Shown here piece by piece: positions 50,888 through 62,223 of a stretch of DNA of 64,000 nt. The DNA lies in the NCBI RefSeq assembly GCF_902859595.1, contig NZ_CADIJQ010000001.1, forward strand, positions 310,001 through 374,000, in the 5' to 3' direction. The notes under the pieces were generated by a model. That model was not told the origin of the DNA, did no database searches, and saw only the letters and a list, made by a program, of their open reading frames with translations. Each line of letters starts with the position of its first letter. The first letter of the stretch is position 1. The DNA comes from Achromobacter kerstersii. Its GTDB lineage: Bacteria > Pseudomonadota > Gammaproteobacteria > Burkholderiales > Burkholderiaceae_B. Made by a program: the position numbers and the translations under genes.

Positions 50888-53800
50888 TTATGCGGTTGCA
50901 CCGTTGCGTGCGCCGCGCCATTTCAGCCGTAATCGCTCCAGCCCCAAATAAACAATGGGTGTCGTATAGAGCGTCAGGAACTGGCTGATCATTAATCCGC
51001 CGACGATGGCGATGCCCAGCGGGCGTCGCAGCTCGGACCCTTCGCCCATGCCCAATACCAGAGGCAAAGCGCCTAGAAGTCCCGCCAAATTGGTCATCAC
51101 TATGGGGCGCAGGCGCAGCATGGCGGCGCGGTGAATCGCCTGTTCGGGCGTCAGCCCTTCACGCCGTTCCAGGCTGAGCGCAAAGTCAATCATCAAAATG
51201 GCGTTCTTCATGACGATGCCGACAAGCAGGAACAGGCCTAGCAGCGCAATCAGGGTGAACTCGATGTTGGCAAGGCGCAACGCCAGCAGCGCGCCGACGC
51301 CCGCCGAGGGCAATGTCGACAAAATCGTCAGCGGATGCAGCGGGCTTTCATACAAGATGCCCAGCACCAGATAGATGGCGACCAGCACCGCCAGGATCAG
51401 CCAGGGCTGGTCTTGCAGGCTTTGCTGGAAGTTGCGGGCGTCGCCGCCCAGCCGCGTCTGGATTGTGGAGGGCACCATCAGCTTGGCCAGGGTGGCGTCG
51501 ATGGCGGCCAACCCTTGCTCCAGCGACACGCCCGGCGCCAGCGAGAAACCCACCCCCACGGCGGCGAACAGCCCGTCGTGGAAGACGCGGTCATTGACCA
51601 GCCCGTTGTCATACGTGGCGAATGCGGTCAGCGGCACGCGTGTGCCGTCGGCAGCCACGACGTACACCTGTTCCAGCACCTCGGGGTCTTCCGTGTAGCG
51701 GGGGTCCAGCTCCAGCACCACGCGGTACTGGTTCATGGCGTCGTACAACGTGGCGACCTGGCGCTGGCTGAATGAGTTGCTGAGCACGCTGCTGATCGTG
51801 TTCATGTCCACGCCCAGCCGTTGCGCTGCGCTGCGGTCGATGTTGATCACGACCTGCTGCGTGGCGCCGTCGCCTTCGGCGTCCACATCGCGCAGTTCGG
51901 GGATGTCTTGCATGGCCTTGGAAATCTTGCGCGACCATTGCCGCAGCGCCGGCACGTCGCTGGCCATGATGGCCAGTTCGTGGTCGCCGGAATTGCCGAA
52001 CCCGCCGGGCATCCGCAAGTCCTGGTCTACGTTCAAAAAGAACATGCCGCCCGGCACGGCGGGCGCATTCGTGCGCAGCCAGTTGATGACGGCGGTGGAT
52101 GGTTCACCGCGTTCGGCCACGGGCTTGAGCCGGATCAGGAACAGTGAATTGCTGATGCCCAGGCCGCCGCCGTTGTAGCCGATGACGTCTTGCACGGCCG
52201 GGTGCTTCAGCACCAGTTGGCGGTATTGATCAATCTTGGGCTGCATGACCTGGAAAGAGAAACCGTCATCGCCGCGTACGAAACCCATCAGCTGCCCGGT
52301 GTCTTGCACCGGCAGGAAGCCCTTGGGCGCTTCTATATAGAGGTAGACGTTCAAGCCAACGACGCCAGCCAGCAGCAACAAGGTCAGGCGCGCATGGCCC
52401 AGCACGCGCGTGAGGGACTTGCCGTACCAGGCGTGTGCGCGGCCGAAGGCGGCTTGCATGCGGGACGGGCGGGGCGGGTGGAGAGGGCGGGGCACGTGGC
52501 CGGCGCCCGTCGCAGGCGTGGCCGGATGCTCCCCCGGTTTGAGCCAGCGGGCGCAGAGCGCGGGAATGATCGCCACCGAGACCACCAGCGAAATCACCGT
52601 GGCGGCCACCAGCGTGATCGAAAATTCGCGGAACAGCCGTTCGACCAGGCCGCCCATGAACAGGATGGACACGAACACGACGCTTAGCGCCAGCGTCATG
52701 GCGACCAGCGTGAAGCCCACTTCGCGCACGCCGCGCAGGGCGGCCTGGCGGGGAGACAGGCCACGTTCGATGTGGCGCGAGATATTTTCCAGCACCACGA
52801 TGGCGTCATCCACCACCAGGCCGGCGGCCACGATCAGCGCCATCAGCGACAGGTTGTTCAGCGAAAAGCCAAACAGGTACATGACGGCGAAGGTGGCGAT
52901 CAGGCACACCGGAATCGCTACGCTGGGAATCGCTGCCGCGCGCGCATTGCCCAGGAACAGCCACACCACCAGGATGACCAGCGCCGTCGCCAGCGCCAGC
53001 GTGATGTGGGCTTCGCGCAGCGTGGCGTTGATGCCGGGTGAGCGGTCCAGCGCCACGGTCAGGTCCACGTCGGCGGGCATCAGCGCGCGCAAGCCGGGCA
53101 AGGCGTCGTTGATGGCGCCGATGGTTTCAATGATGTTGGCGCCGGTCTGGCGGCTGATCGTCAGCACCACGGCCGGGTTGTGGTTGTGAAAGCCGCTGCT
53201 ATAGCGGTTTTCGACGGAATCACTGACCTTGGCCACTTGCGATAGCCGGATCACCGCGCCGTCTTCGTGGCGCACGATCAGGCTGTTGTAGTCATGCGCG
53301 GTGCGGGGCTGCTCGGGCGTGCCGACTTCCCAGCGCTGGCCGGCCGAATCCAGCTGGCCCAGTGGGCGCATCGGCGCGGCGTTTGAGATGGCTTGGCGCA
53401 CGTCGTCCAGCGCCACGCCGTAATGGGCCAGCGCGTTGGGGTTGACCTGCACACGCACGGCGGGCAGCGAGCTGCCGCCCATGGTCACTTCGCCTACGCC
53501 ATTGATTTGCGACAGCTTTTGCGCCAACACCGTCGAACCCAGGTCATACAGCTGGCCGGCGGGGCGGGTGGCGGAACTGAGCGCCAGCGCCATGATGGGC
53601 GCTTGCGACGGGTTGACCTTGCGGTACGTGGGGTTGCCCGGCATGCCGGCCGGAAGCTCGGCGCGCGCCGCGTTGATGGCGGCTTGCACGTCGCGGGCGG
53701 CTTCGTTGATGTCGCGGTCCAGGTCGAACTGCAACTGCACGCGGGTGGCGCCCTGGTTGCTGGACGAGGTCATGGCGCTGACGCCCGCGATGCTGCCCAG

Positions 53801-54004
53801 CGCCCGTTCCAGCGGCGCGGCCACGGTGCTGGCCATGCTTTCGGGGCTGGCGCCGGGTAACTCGGCGCGCACTTCAATGGTGGGGAAGTCGACTTGGGGC
53901 AGCGGCGACACGGGCAGCAGCCGCCACGCGACGGCGCCCAGCAACGTCAATGCGATCGCCAGGAAGATGCAGGCGACCGGGCGGTGCAGCAAGGCCCGGA
54001 TCAT
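50888..54004 (-). CDS. mdtC: RND multidrug efflux pump subunit MdtC-like
   Basis: The 1038-residue protein is an HAE-1 RND transporter with 12 membrane helices, two large periplasmic loops and the proton-relay aspartates in [12 protein letters not shown] (helix 4). The N-terminus ([39 protein letters not shown]) is of the MdtC type. In the MdtABC system two different RND proteins form a mixed trimer, MdtB twice and MdtC once. Its start overlaps the stop of the first RND gene (54001-54004). No outer-membrane channel gene follows, so the pump must borrow one such as a TolC homologue. Confidence 0.92.
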   Translation of the reverse strand: MIRALLHRPVACIFLAIALTLLGAVAWRLLPVSPLPQVDFPTIEVRAELPGASPESMASTVAAPLERALGSIAGVSAMTSSSNQGATRVQLQFDLDRDINEAARDVQAAINAARAELPAGMPGNPTYRKVNPSQAPIMALALSSATRPAGQLYDLGSTVLAQKLSQINGVGEVTMGGSSLPAVRVQVNPNALAHYGVALDDVRQAISNAAPMRPLGQLDSAGQRWEVGTPEQPRTAHDYNSLIVRHEDGAVIRLSQVAKVSDSVENRYSSGFHNHNPAVVLTISRQTGANIIETIGAINDALPGLRALMPADVDLTVALDRSPGINATLREAHITLALATALVILVVWLFLGNARAAAIPSVAIPVCLIATFAVMYLFGFSLNNLSLMALIVAAGLVVDDAIVVLENISRHIERGLSPRQAALRGVREVGFTLVAMTLALSVVFVSILFMGGLVERLFREFSITLVAATVISLVVSVAIIPALCARWLKPGEHPATPATGAGHVPRPLHPPRPSRMQAAFGRAHAWYGKSLTRVLGHARLTLLLLAGVVGLNVYLYIEAPKGFLPVQDTGQLMGFVRGDDGFSFQVMQPKIDQYRQLVLKHPAVQDVIGYNGGGLGISNSLFLIRLKPVAERGEPSTAVINWLRTNAPAVPGGMFFLNVDQDLRMPGGFGNSGDHELAIMASDVPALRQWSRKISKAMQDIPELRDVDAEGDGATQQVVINIDRSAAQRLGVDMNTISSVLSNSFSQRQVATLYDAMNQYRVVLELDPRYTEDPEVLEQVYVVAADGTRVPLTAFATYDNGLVNDRVFHDGLFAAVGVGFSLAPGVSLEQGLAAIDATLAKLMVPSTIQTRLGGDARNFQQSLQDQPWLILAVLVAIYLVLGILYESPLHPLTILSTLPSAGVGALLALRLANIEFTLIALLGLFLLVGIVMKNAILMIDFALSLERREGLTPEQAIHRAAMLRLRPIVMTNLAGLLGALPLVLGMGEGSELRRPLGIAIVGGLMISQFLTLYTTPIVYLGLERLRLKWRGARNGATA

Positions 54005-57000
54005 GCGTCGGACCCGTCAGCGCGGGCGGTTGGCGTGGCGGGGGTGGTGGGGTTGTTGGGAACACCGCGCCGTTGCCCCAGCCGGTGAAAGAACAGATAC
54101 ACGGCCGGCGTCGTGAACAGCGTCAGCACCTGGCTGACCAGCAGCCCGCCCACCATGACCCAGCCCAGCGGCTGGCGCAGTTCCGCGCCGGAGCCGGTGG
54201 CCAGCATCAGCGGCAACGCGCCGAACAAGGCGGCCAGCGTGGTCATCAGAATGGGGCGCAGGCGCAGCAGCGCCGCTTCGCGGATGGCGGCGTGCGGCGC
54301 CAGCCCGCGCGTGCGTTCGGCTTCCAGCGCGAAGTCCACCATCATGATGCCGTTCTTTTTCACCAGGCCGATCAGCAAAATGATGCCGATCACGGCAATC
54401 AGATCCAGCGGCCGGCCCGTGATCAGCAACGCCAGCAACGCACCCACGGTGGCTGACGGCAGCGTCGACAGAATGGTGATGGGGTGGATGGCGCTTTCAT
54501 ACAGCATGCCCAGCACCAGATACATGGTGACGACAGCGGCCAGCATCAGCCACAGCGTGTTCGACAACGACGCCTGGAACGCCGACGCCGCGCCTTGCAG
54601 GCGCAGTTCCACGCTGGGCGGCATGGCGATGTCTTGCTTGGCGGCTTCAATGGCGGCGATGGCTTCGCCCAGCGAACCGCCCGGCGGCAGGTTGAACGAC
54701 AGGTTCACCGCCGGAAATTGCGACAGGTGGTTCACCGCCAGCGGCACGGCGCGTTCGCTGACGGTGGCCAGCGCCGACAGCGGAATCGCCTGGCCGTCTT
54801 CGGTTTGCAGGTGGATGCGTTCCAGCGCGTCGGGGCTTACGGCCATGGAACGGTCCACTTCCAACACCACACGATATTGGTTCGACTGCGTGAACAGCGT
54901 CGCCACCTGGCGTTGGCCGAAGGCGTTGTATAGCGTCTGCACCACGTCGTCCATCGTCACGCCCAGGCGGGCGGCGGTGTCGCGGGACACTTGCAAATAG
55001 GCTTGGCGGCCGTCGCCTTGCAGGTCGGACGACACATCGGCCAGCGCGGGCGACTCGGCCAGGCGCTGCGTCAGCGCGTGGCTCCATTGCGTCAACAAGG
55101 CGCTGTCGGGCGACGTCAGGGTGAACTGGAACTGGCCACGGCTGACGCGGTCTTCGATGTTCAGTTCCTGCACGGGTTGCAGAAAGAGCGAAATGCCGTG
55201 AACCTCGCGGGCACGCGCATCCAGCCGCGCCATCACGTCCGCCAGCGGCGCGCTGCGTTCGCCCCAGGGCTTCAGGTTGATCAGCAGGCGGCCGGTGTTC
55301 AGCGTCGTGTTCATGCCGTCGATGCCAATGAAGGACGACAGGCTTTCCACGTCGGGGTCGGCCAAGAGGCTGGCGGCCACCGCTTGCTGGCGGCGCGACA
55401 TTGCGTCAAACGACGTGCTCTGGGACGACTGCGTCACGCCTTGCAGCACGCCGCCGTCCTGCACCGGGAAAAACCCTTTAGGTACGGCCAGATAGAGCAG
55501 GCCGGTCAGCACCACCGTACCCACCATTACCAGCAGCGTCAGGCGCTGATGGCGCAGCGTGACGTCCAGCCAGCCGGCATAGCGCGCCTGGATGCGGTCC
55601 AGCAGACCGGGGCGGGATTCCACATGCGCGGGCAACAGGCGCGCGCACATCATCGGCGTGAGCGTCAGCGACACCGCCAGAGAAATCAGGATGGCCACGG
55701 CCAGCGTGATAGCAAATTCCCGGAACAGCCGGCCGACCACGTCTTCCATGAACAGCAGCGGAATCAGCACGGCGATGAGCGACAGCGTCAGCGACACCAG
55801 CGTGAAGCCGATCTGCCCCGCGCCCTTTAACGCTGCCGACATCGGGCTATGGCCTTGTTCGCGGTAACGGGCAATGTTCTCCAGCATGACGATGGCGTCG
55901 TCCACGACGAAACCCGCGCCGATGGTCAGCGCCATCAGCGTCAGGTTATTGGTGGAAAAGCCAGCCAGGTGCATGAAGCCGAACGTGCCGATCAAGGACA
56001 GCGGCACGGCCAGGCTGGGGATCAGCGTGGCGGGCAGGTTGCGCAGGAACAGAAACGTCACCAGCACAACCAAGCCCACGGCGAAGACCAGTTCCCATTG
56101 CACGCCGCGTACTGATGCGCGAATGCTCTCGGTACGGTCGGTCAGAATGCGGACCTGGGCGGCGGCCGGCAGGCTGGCGGTCAGTTGCGGCAGCAGCGCC
56201 TTGACCTGGTCGGCCACGGCGATGACGTTTGCGCCCGGCTGGCGCTGGATGTTGACGAGCACGGCGGGTTGTTTGTCGACCCAGGCCGCCAGGTAGCGGT
56301 CTTCAGCGCCGTCCTCGACGGTGGCGACCTGGCCCAGCCGCACCGGCGCGCCGTTCTTCCAGGCCACGATCAGTTCGCGGTATTCGTCGGCGCTTTGCAG
56401 CTGGTCGTTCGCGTCCATGATGACCGAGCGCACCGGGCCGTCGAAGCTGCCCTTGGGCTGATTGGAATTGGCCTTGCTGATGGCTTCCTGCACGTCAGAC
56501 AGTTGCAGCCCGCGCGCGGCCAACGCCATCGGGTTGACCTGCACGCGCACGGCGGGCCGCTGGCCGCCAGCCAGGCTCACCATGCCCACGCCAGACAGCT
56601 GCGACAGGCGTTGCGTCATGCGCGTGTCGACCAGGTCATAGACTTTGGGCAGCGGCAGGGAATCGGACGTTACCGCCAGCGTCAGGATCGGCACGTCGGC
56701 GGGGTTGACCTTGCGGTAGACGGGCGGCGTTGGCAAGTCGTTGGGCAGCAGCGAGCCGCTGGCGCTGATGGCGGCCTGCACTTCCTGTTCGGCCACGCCC
56801 AGCGATACGTCCAATGAAAATTGCAGCGTGATGACCGAGATGCCGCTGCCGCTGGTGGACGACATCTGCTTCAAGCCCGGTATCTGCCCGAAGCGCCGTT
56901 CCAGCGGCGCCGTCACCGCGCGCGCCGTCACGTTGGGACTCGCGCCCGGATACGGGGTCGTGACCTGGATGATGGGGTAATCGACCTGCGGCAGCGCGGC

Positions 57001-57102
57001 CACCGGCAGCATGCGCCAGGCCAGAATGCCCGACAGCAGCAGGGCGATCATCAGGAAGGACGTCGCCACGGGGCGCAGGATGAAGGGGCGTGACAGGCTC
57101 AT
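54001..57102 (-). CDS. mdtB: RND multidrug efflux pump subunit MdtB-like
   Basis: The 1033-residue protein has the same HAE-1 RND plan, with [20 protein letters not shown] in helix 4 and [20 protein letters not shown] in the following helices. The start [42 protein letters not shown] is of the MdtB type, and it is the RND gene next to the adaptor, as mdtB is in E. coli. MdtB trimers carry proton translocation in the mixed complex. It is coupled to mdtC and lies 20 bases after mdtA. Substrates in E. coli include bile salts and novobiocin. Those here are unknown. Confidence 0.92.
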   Translation of the reverse strand: MSLSRPFILRPVATSFLMIALLLSGILAWRMLPVAALPQVDYPIIQVTTPYPGASPNVTARAVTAPLERRFGQIPGLKQMSSTSGSGISVITLQFSLDVSLGVAEQEVQAAISASGSLLPNDLPTPPVYRKVNPADVPILTLAVTSDSLPLPKVYDLVDTRMTQRLSQLSGVGMVSLAGGQRPAVRVQVNPMALAARGLQLSDVQEAISKANSNQPKGSFDGPVRSVIMDANDQLQSADEYRELIVAWKNGAPVRLGQVATVEDGAEDRYLAAWVDKQPAVLVNIQRQPGANVIAVADQVKALLPQLTASLPAAAQVRILTDRTESIRASVRGVQWELVFAVGLVVLVTFLFLRNLPATLIPSLAVPLSLIGTFGFMHLAGFSTNNLTLMALTIGAGFVVDDAIVMLENIARYREQGHSPMSAALKGAGQIGFTLVSLTLSLIAVLIPLLFMEDVVGRLFREFAITLAVAILISLAVSLTLTPMMCARLLPAHVESRPGLLDRIQARYAGWLDVTLRHQRLTLLVMVGTVVLTGLLYLAVPKGFFPVQDGGVLQGVTQSSQSTSFDAMSRRQQAVAASLLADPDVESLSSFIGIDGMNTTLNTGRLLINLKPWGERSAPLADVMARLDARAREVHGISLFLQPVQELNIEDRVSRGQFQFTLTSPDSALLTQWSHALTQRLAESPALADVSSDLQGDGRQAYLQVSRDTAARLGVTMDDVVQTLYNAFGQRQVATLFTQSNQYRVVLEVDRSMAVSPDALERIHLQTEDGQAIPLSALATVSERAVPLAVNHLSQFPAVNLSFNLPPGGSLGEAIAAIEAAKQDIAMPPSVELRLQGAASAFQASLSNTLWLMLAAVVTMYLVLGMLYESAIHPITILSTLPSATVGALLALLITGRPLDLIAVIGIILLIGLVKKNGIMMVDFALEAERTRGLAPHAAIREAALLRLRPILMTTLAALFGALPLMLATGSGAELRQPLGWVMVGGLLVSQVLTLFTTPAVYLFFHRLGQRRGVPNNPTTPATPTARADGSDA

Positions 57103-57122
57103 GCGCGGGTCAGGGTCAACAA

Positions 57123-58304
57123 TCAGGTTAGGGATTCAACGATCTGGACGCCGCGGCCGTCATGCAGACGGTCCACGCCTTCGACCACGACGCGTTCGGT
57201 GGGGGCGAGCCCCGCTTCCACGACGACGCGGCCGGCGTTGGCGGGGCCAAGTTGCAGCACGCGGCGGGTGGCGCGGGTGTCCTCGCCAATGACGAATACG
57301 AACGCGCCTTCCGAGCCGTACTGCACGGCGGCCGACGGAATGGTGACGGCGTTGTCTTGCTGCACCACCGCCAGCCGGATGTTCACGAACTGATTCGGAA
57401 ACAGCGATTCGTCGGCGTTGTCGAAGCGGGCGCGCAGGCGCACGGTGCCGCTGGTGGTTTGAATGCGATTGTCCAGCGCTTCCAGCGTGCCTTCGGCCAG
57501 CACGCGGCGGTCGTCGGCGTCCCAGGCTTCTACGCGCAACACGGCGGTCTTGGCTTGCGCCCGGCGCAGAATGTCGAGCCGCGTTTCCGAAATGCTGAAG
57601 ATCGCGGAAATGGGCATCGTCTGCACCACCGTCGTCAGCCCGTCGGTGTCGCTCGCCCGTACATGGTTACCGGCGTCGACGCGGCGCAGCCCGATGCGGC
57701 CGTCCTGCGGCGCCACGATACGGGTGTGGTCAAGCAGGCGCTGCGCGTCGGCCACTTGGGCGCGGTTCAATTGGCGTTGCGCGAGGTAGGCGCGCACTTG
57801 GGCTTCGGCGGTGTCCAGTTGCTGCCCGGCCACGGCTTCCTGGCGCGCCAGCTTGCGGTAGCGTTGAAGGTCGGCTTGGGCGTTGTCCAGCAGTGCTTGC
57901 GTGCGCGCCAGCTCGCCTTCGGCGGCGGCCAGCGCGGTTTGATAGGGGCGGGCGTCGATCTCGGCCAGCAACTGGCCGCGCGTGACTGCCTGGCCTTCTG
58001 TGAAGTGCAGCCGCATCAATTCGCCATCCACCTGGCTGCGCAACACGACGTGCGACAGCGGCGTGATGGTGCCTAGCGCATGCAGATCGCGTTGCAGCGG
58101 GCCGACGCGCGCCGTCGCCACGCTGACCGCCACGGGAATTTGCCCGTATTCGGGGGGGCGGGGAGCTGCCGGGCCTTTTTCTCTTGTCAGCCAGTACGCG
58201 GCCCCGATCAGCACAGCCAGCAACAGAGCGGCGGTGATCAGGAACAAGCGCTTGCGTCTAGGAGTGTGGCCCGCAAAGGTGGGGTGAAACGGGGGCAGAG
58301 ACAT
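57123..58304 (-). CDS. mdtA: RND efflux periplasmic adaptor MdtA-like
   Basis: The 393-residue membrane fusion protein has an N-terminal anchor helix (about residues 17-36, [20 protein letters not shown]). A lipoyl/barrel-sandwich half follows ([34 protein letters not shown]), then a coiled-coil hairpin (about 115-185) and the second lipoyl half ([21 protein letters not shown]). The end is a beta-barrel and membrane-proximal domain. It links the RND pump to an outer-membrane channel. It is the first gene of mdtABC. A Fur-like box lies 50 bases upstream in the divergent promoter region. Confidence 0.93.
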   Translation of the reverse strand: MSLPPFHPTFAGHTPRRKRLFLITAALLLAVLIGAAYWLTREKGPAAPRPPEYGQIPVAVSVATARVGPLQRDLHALGTITPLSHVVLRSQVDGELMRLHFTEGQAVTRGQLLAEIDARPYQTALAAAEGELARTQALLDNAQADLQRYRKLARQEAVAGQQLDTAEAQVRAYLAQRQLNRAQVADAQRLLDHTRIVAPQDGRIGLRRVDAGNHVRASDTDGLTTVVQTMPISAIFSISETRLDILRRAQAKTAVLRVEAWDADDRRVLAEGTLEALDNRIQTTSGTVRLRARFDNADESLFPNQFVNIRLAVVQQDNAVTIPSAAVQYGSEGAFVFVIGEDTRATRRVLQLGPANAGRVVVEAGLAPTERVVVEGVDRLHDGRGVQIVESLT

Positions 58305-58353
58305 CTAGGCTGCCATTCCAGGGTGTTGCGGACAGCCGTGATTCTATATTAAT

Positions 58354-58372
58354 AATAATGATTAGCGTTATT
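58354..58372. promoter_or_regulatory. Fur-like box between mdtA and the gene at 58455
   Basis: AATAATGATTAGCGTTATT matches the 19-bp Fur consensus at 14 positions and sits in an AT-rich island in the divergent region. It could control either mdtABC or the unknown acidic protein gene, or both. Confidence 0.6.
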
Positions 58373-58454
58373 GATGAAGATTTTCAAGAGGGGTTTGCAC
58401 GAATCGTTTAGAGTGGCGGCTAATTTCTATACCCGGTCAGCAAGGAGCAGGTCC

Positions 58455-59402
58455 ATGGGCGAACATTCCCTAGAAAGTCCGCGTCAATATTTCGAACGTC
58501 TTCAGGCCCGGCTTGAGACGGAAAACGCCCGGTTGCAGCAGTGGGGCGCGGTGGAAGCCGAGTACCAGCGCAAGTACACCGAAGGCCTGGTGCCGCTGGA
58601 AACCCAGTTGCAGGAACTGCGCATGAAGCTCGTGCTGTGCTTTGATCACGCGCACAAGAACATGGGCTTGTCCAAGGCCGAACGCGAATTCGTGTCGGAG
58701 CTCGTCACCGAGTTCTCGGAAGAATTGCTGTTGCTGGCCGAGAAGGGCGAGTTGCCAGCTGGCTGCGACGCCGAGCGTCTGAAGACGCTGTACAAGAAGC
58801 ACAGCGGCGCTGACTACGATGTGGCCGCCGTCGAAGAAACCGAAGTCGCGAAGGCCGAACTGATCGAAGCGCTGGAGCTGGACCGGGACACCGACCTGTC
58901 CACGTTCACGCCCGCGCAATTGCTGCGCATCATCCAGGATCAAGCCGAGGACGACGAGGACGCCGAGGAACTCTTGGCCGTGGCGCGCGCCGCCACGCGC
59001 AGCACGACGCCCAACGCGGTGGTGTGGCAAGCGATGCAAGACGAAGAAGCGGCGCGCCGCCAGCAGGGCACAGCGGATCTGACGCCGGTGGGCGAGGTGG
59101 CCGACGACGGTCTGGCCAAGGCCAACGCCACGCTGCAAGCCCAGCTGGACGAAGTGCTGCATCAAGCCAGCTACGCGGAAGAGGGCTTCAAACTGCGTTA
59201 CGACCTGGACCCGTTCGCGTCGTTCGACCCGGACACGGTGCTGGAAGACCTGGACGCCGATATCGAAGACATCCAGGAATACATCCGCGAACTGGAACAC
59301 GAGGTGATGCAGTTTTCAGACCAGGCGCTGCTCAAGGGCTGGCTGAAGGCGATGAAGCGCGAAATCGCGGCGATTGAACGCCGCGAAGGCCGCGAAGGGT
59401 AA
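58455..59402 (+). CDS. Uncharacterised acidic coiled-coil protein
   Basis: The start at 58455 is chosen because AAGGAG lies seven bases upstream (58442-58447). The frame is open further up but crosses the Fur-like box. The 315-residue product is very acidic, lacks a signal peptide and membrane helices, and is mostly helical. Likely coiled coils lie at about residues 8-60 (RQYFERLQARLETENARLQQW) and at the C-terminus (LDADIEDIQEYIRELEHEVMQF). I do not recognise a catalytic motif or a family. An acidic linker (QAEDDEDAEELLAVA) separates the halves. It may be a cytosolic partner or scaffold protein. Its only neighbour clue is the shared regulatory region with mdtABC. Confidence 0.75.
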   Translation: MGEHSLESPRQYFERLQARLETENARLQQWGAVEAEYQRKYTEGLVPLETQLQELRMKLVLCFDHAHKNMGLSKAEREFVSELVTEFSEELLLLAEKGELPAGCDAERLKTLYKKHSGADYDVAAVEETEVAKAELIEALELDRDTDLSTFTPAQLLRIIQDQAEDDEDAEELLAVARAATRSTTPNAVVWQAMQDEEAARRQQGTADLTPVGEVADDGLAKANATLQAQLDEVLHQASYAEEGFKLRYDLDPFASFDPDTVLEDLDADIEDIQEYIRELEHEVMQFSDQALLKGWLKAMKREIAAIERREGREG

Positions 59403-59440
59403 TTCCCGCGCCTCGCCCCGCGCGACTGGGTGCGCGCCGC

Positions 59441-60685
59441 TCAGGTCTGCCTGGCAACCGGCACGACCCGCAACCCAGACGCCGCCGCAGGGGCGGCGTC
59501 TGCACGTGGGCGGATCATCAGCGGAAAGAAGCGCCACAGGTACAGGCCCAGCGCCAGCACCCAGGCGGCGGTTGACGCGTGCAGCAAGCCGATGCTTGCC
59601 ACGGTAGGCAGCAGGGCGGCCAAACGCAGTGCGGCGGCCAGCAGCATCAGGACGTAGCTGGCGACCATGCTGCGGTCGGTGCGCAAGGGCCGGCCCAGAT
59701 GGCCGAGCGCGGTGCGCGTCACCATGCCCAGAATCAATACCGAAAAGCCTGCGACGCCGATGGCATGCGCAGGCCAGGCGGCGCGGCTGACATAGCCGCC
59801 CAGGTGCGCCGCGCCGACCAGCAGGCCGATGGCCAGCCCGCCGTAACCGGCATACAGAATCCACAGCAGCGGCACGCCGCGCACGGCCCAGGGCTTCCAC
59901 GACAGCCATTGCACCATCGCAATGACTCCCGTGGCGGCCAGCGCCAGCGCGGCAATGCGGGGCTGGCCCGCCAGCAGGCAAACGATGGCGGCGATGCCCG
60001 TACCCAATTGCCAGTGGCCGCTACGCGTGTGCGGGGGAATTTCCAGCCCGGCCACCGCGCGCTTGGCGAAAAACGGAATGACGCGGCGGGCGATCAGCAA
60101 GGTCAGCACCGCCATGCACAGCAAGCCGGCATTGAAGTAGCGCATCAAGGCCAGGTAATCGCCCTGGACGGCGGCCCAAAGATATAGCGCGTTGGTCGCC
60201 GCCAGCCCCAGCAGCAGCACCGGCACGCCCGCGTTGCGGCGGTTGCGCGTGACCCACACCGCGCGGCCCAGCGCAGCCGCGCCCCAGACGAAGAACGCCA
60301 GGTCCGCCACCACCGCAATCAGAAAAGCCGTGCGCCCCGGCACCAGATACCCGGCACGCGCCACGACCCACAATCCGCACAGCCCGGCCAGCGCATTGCC
60401 GCGCAAGGGGTTCTTGCCCGTCCAGTTGGCGCCCGCCGTCAGCAAAAAGCCCACGGCGATGGTGGCGACAAAGCCCCACAACATTTCGTGCGCATGCCAG
60501 AACACGCCGCCCAGCAGGCCGGTGATACGGCCGGGCGCATGCACCCATAGCCAGACGGATACCAGCGCCCAGAAGCAGCCGGCGAGATACAGGGGGCGAA
60601 ACCCCATTTCGGTAAAGGCCGCCCATTGCGGACGGGGGCGGCCGGCGGGCGATCCGGGTTCTTCCAGAGTGAGTAGCGGGGGCAT
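59441..60685 (-). CDS. nnrS: NnrS-family haem-copper membrane protein
   Basis: The 414-residue protein has about 12 membrane helices and family features FRPLYLAGCFWALVSVWLWVH at the start, WHAHEMLWGFVATIAVGFLLTAGANWTG with the likely haem-ligand histidines, and MAVLTLLIARRVIPFFAKRAV. NnrS proteins protect cells against nitric oxide and the stress that it causes in iron handling, and are found with denitrification genes. It is divergent from narK1, and an FNR-type box lies in the shared gap. It is expressed from the minus strand toward the unknown gene at 58455, with which it is convergent. Confidence 0.9.
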   Translation of the reverse strand: MPPLLTLEEPGSPAGRPRPQWAAFTEMGFRPLYLAGCFWALVSVWLWVHAPGRITGLLGGVFWHAHEMLWGFVATIAVGFLLTAGANWTGKNPLRGNALAGLCGLWVVARAGYLVPGRTAFLIAVVADLAFFVWGAAALGRAVWVTRNRRNAGVPVLLLGLAATNALYLWAAVQGDYLALMRYFNAGLLCMAVLTLLIARRVIPFFAKRAVAGLEIPPHTRSGHWQLGTGIAAIVCLLAGQPRIAALALAATGVIAMVQWLSWKPWAVRGVPLLWILYAGYGGLAIGLLVGAAHLGGYVSRAAWPAHAIGVAGFSVLILGMVTRTALGHLGRPLRTDRSMVASYVLMLLAAALRLAALLPTVASIGLLHASTAAWVLALGLYLWRFFPLMIRPRADAAPAAASGLRVVPVARQT

Positions 60686-60760
60686 GGCGGTGTCTCGCCT
60701 TTAAAGGTGTATTTGAAATGCATATTAATGCGCTCAGCGGCGCGCGGCCAGTGAAAAAGC

Positions 60761-60774
60761 TTGATCCCGCGCAA
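60761..60774. promoter_or_regulatory. FNR/NNR-type box between nnrS and narK1
   Basis: TTGAT-CCCG-CGCAA matches the consensus TTGAT-N4-ATCAA at eight of ten positions. It is 76 bases upstream of nnrS and 127 bases upstream of narK1, so it could serve either gene. Confidence 0.55.
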
Positions 60775-60793
60775 ACGCAGGCGGGATGCCGGG

Positions 60794-60861
60794 GTGACTA
60801 GACACATTGGCAGGGGCCGGATGGTCAGCTGGCGAATGGCCGCGGCGGGGCGGCGTGCCTA
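60794..60861 (+). promoter_or_regulatory. Three-part promoter module before narK1
   Basis: GTGACTAGACAC (60794-60805), GGCGAATGGCCG (60831-60842) and GCCTA (60857-60861) recur with the same spacing before narG (63639-63706). The first block is a near-palindrome, the second lies where a -35 element would be, and the third where a -10 element would be. I take it as the activated promoter of the narK operon. Confidence 0.6.
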
Positions 60862-60900
60862 GGCTAGCCACATGTCTTCGTGAGCAAAGCGAGAGTAACC

Positions 60901-62196
60901 ATGACAGCAGCAACATCCCCGTCCGGCAGGCCGATGCGGGTTCTGATTTCCAGCACGTTCGCCTTCACCATCTGTTTCGCCGTGTGGATGATCTTCGCGG
61001 TGCTGGGCATCCCCATCAAAGCGCAGCTTGGCTTGTCCGAAACGCAGTTCGGCCTGTTGGCCGCCATGCCGGTGCTGACGGGTTCGCTGGTGCGGGTGCC
61101 GCTGGGCATCTGGACCGACCGCTACGGCGGCCGCCCGGTGTTCTTCATTCTGATGCTGTTGGCGGTGGTGCCGATCTGGCTGCTGTCTTATGCCACCGAG
61201 TACTGGCAGTTTCTGGTGTTGGCGCTGTTCGTTGGGCTGACGGGCGGCTCGTTCTCGGTCGGCACGCCCTACGTGGCGCGCTGGTTCCCGCGCAACAAGC
61301 AGGGCTTGGCCATGGGCGTGTTCGGCGCCGGCAACTCGGGGTCAGCCATCACCAAGTTCGTGGCGCCGGCCTTGATGGCGGCTGCCGGCGGCGCGTGGGT
61401 CATCGTGCCGCAGGTGTATGCCGTAGCGCTGCTCGTCACCGCCGTGCTGTTCTGGATGTTCTCGGCGTCCGACCCCGCGCACCGCGTCACGCAACGCGCA
61501 ACCTTGTCGGCGCAGTTCGCCATGCTGAAAGACCCGCGCGTCTGGCGCTACTGCCAGTACTACTCGGTGGTGTTCGGCGGCTACGTGGCGCTGGCGCTGT
61601 GGATGACCAAGTACTACATCGGCGAATACGGTTTCGACATGAAGCTGGCCGCACTGCTGGCCGCCTGCTTCTCGTTGCCGGGCGGCGTGTTGCGCGCCCT
61701 GGGCGGCTGGATCTCGGACCGCTATGGCGCCTACAAGACCACGTGGTGGGTGATGTGGGTGTGCTGGGTGGCGTTCTTCCTGTTGAGCTACCCGCAAACG
61801 GAATTCACCGTCATGACGGCCAATGGCGCAAAAAGCTTTGGCATCGCGCTGGGCCCGGTCACGTTCACCGTGCTGCTGTTTGTGGTCGGCATCGCGATGG
61901 CCATCGGCAAGGCCTCCGTCTTCAAGTTCATCTCGGACGAGTTCAGCGACAACATCGGCGCCGTGTCCGGCATCGTGGGGTTGGCGGGTGGGTTGGGCGG
62001 ATTCGTGCTGCCCATTCTGTTCGGCGTGCTGCTGGACCTGACCGGCGTGCGCTCCAGCGCCTTCATGTTGCTGTACGGCACGGTCTGCGTGTCGCTGATC
62101 TTCATGCACTTCAGTTTCCGGCCGGAAAGCACGGCGCGTGGCCAGGCCAGTGCGGCCGCCGCCATCGCCGCCAACGCCCGCAAGCAGGCCGCCTGA
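60901..62196 (+). CDS. narK1: NarK1-type MFS nitrate transporter
   Basis: The start at 60901 has GAGAG upstream, and a GTG at 60880 in frame adds nothing conserved. The 431-residue protein has 12 membrane helices of the nitrate/nitrite porter family. The first nitrate signature appears as GVFGAGNSGSAITKF near residue 140 and the second as GIVGLAGGLGGFVLPILFG near 365. Conserved arginines occur in RVPLGIWTDRYGG and in the second half (RALGGWISDRYG). NarK1 proteins are thought to be proton-nitrate symporters, NarK2 proteins nitrate-nitrite exchangers. It heads narK1-narK2-narG. Confidence 0.92.
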   Translation: MTAATSPSGRPMRVLISSTFAFTICFAVWMIFAVLGIPIKAQLGLSETQFGLLAAMPVLTGSLVRVPLGIWTDRYGGRPVFFILMLLAVVPIWLLSYATEYWQFLVLALFVGLTGGSFSVGTPYVARWFPRNKQGLAMGVFGAGNSGSAITKFVAPALMAAAGGAWVIVPQVYAVALLVTAVLFWMFSASDPAHRVTQRATLSAQFAMLKDPRVWRYCQYYSVVFGGYVALALWMTKYYIGEYGFDMKLAALLAACFSLPGGVLRALGGWISDRYGAYKTTWWVMWVCWVAFFLLSYPQTEFTVMTANGAKSFGIALGPVTFTVLLFVVGIAMAIGKASVFKFISDEFSDNIGAVSGIVGLAGGLGGFVLPILFGVLLDLTGVRSSAFMLLYGTVCVSLIFMHFSFRPESTARGQASAAAAIAANARKQAA

Positions 62197-62223
62197 TCTC
62201 TCATTTTCCGCAAAGAGCCTCTC

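Noticed and set aside
59403..59440. Possible terminator between the acidic protein gene and nnrS
   Set aside because: The GC-rich bases there do not make a clean stem, and no T-run follows on either strand.
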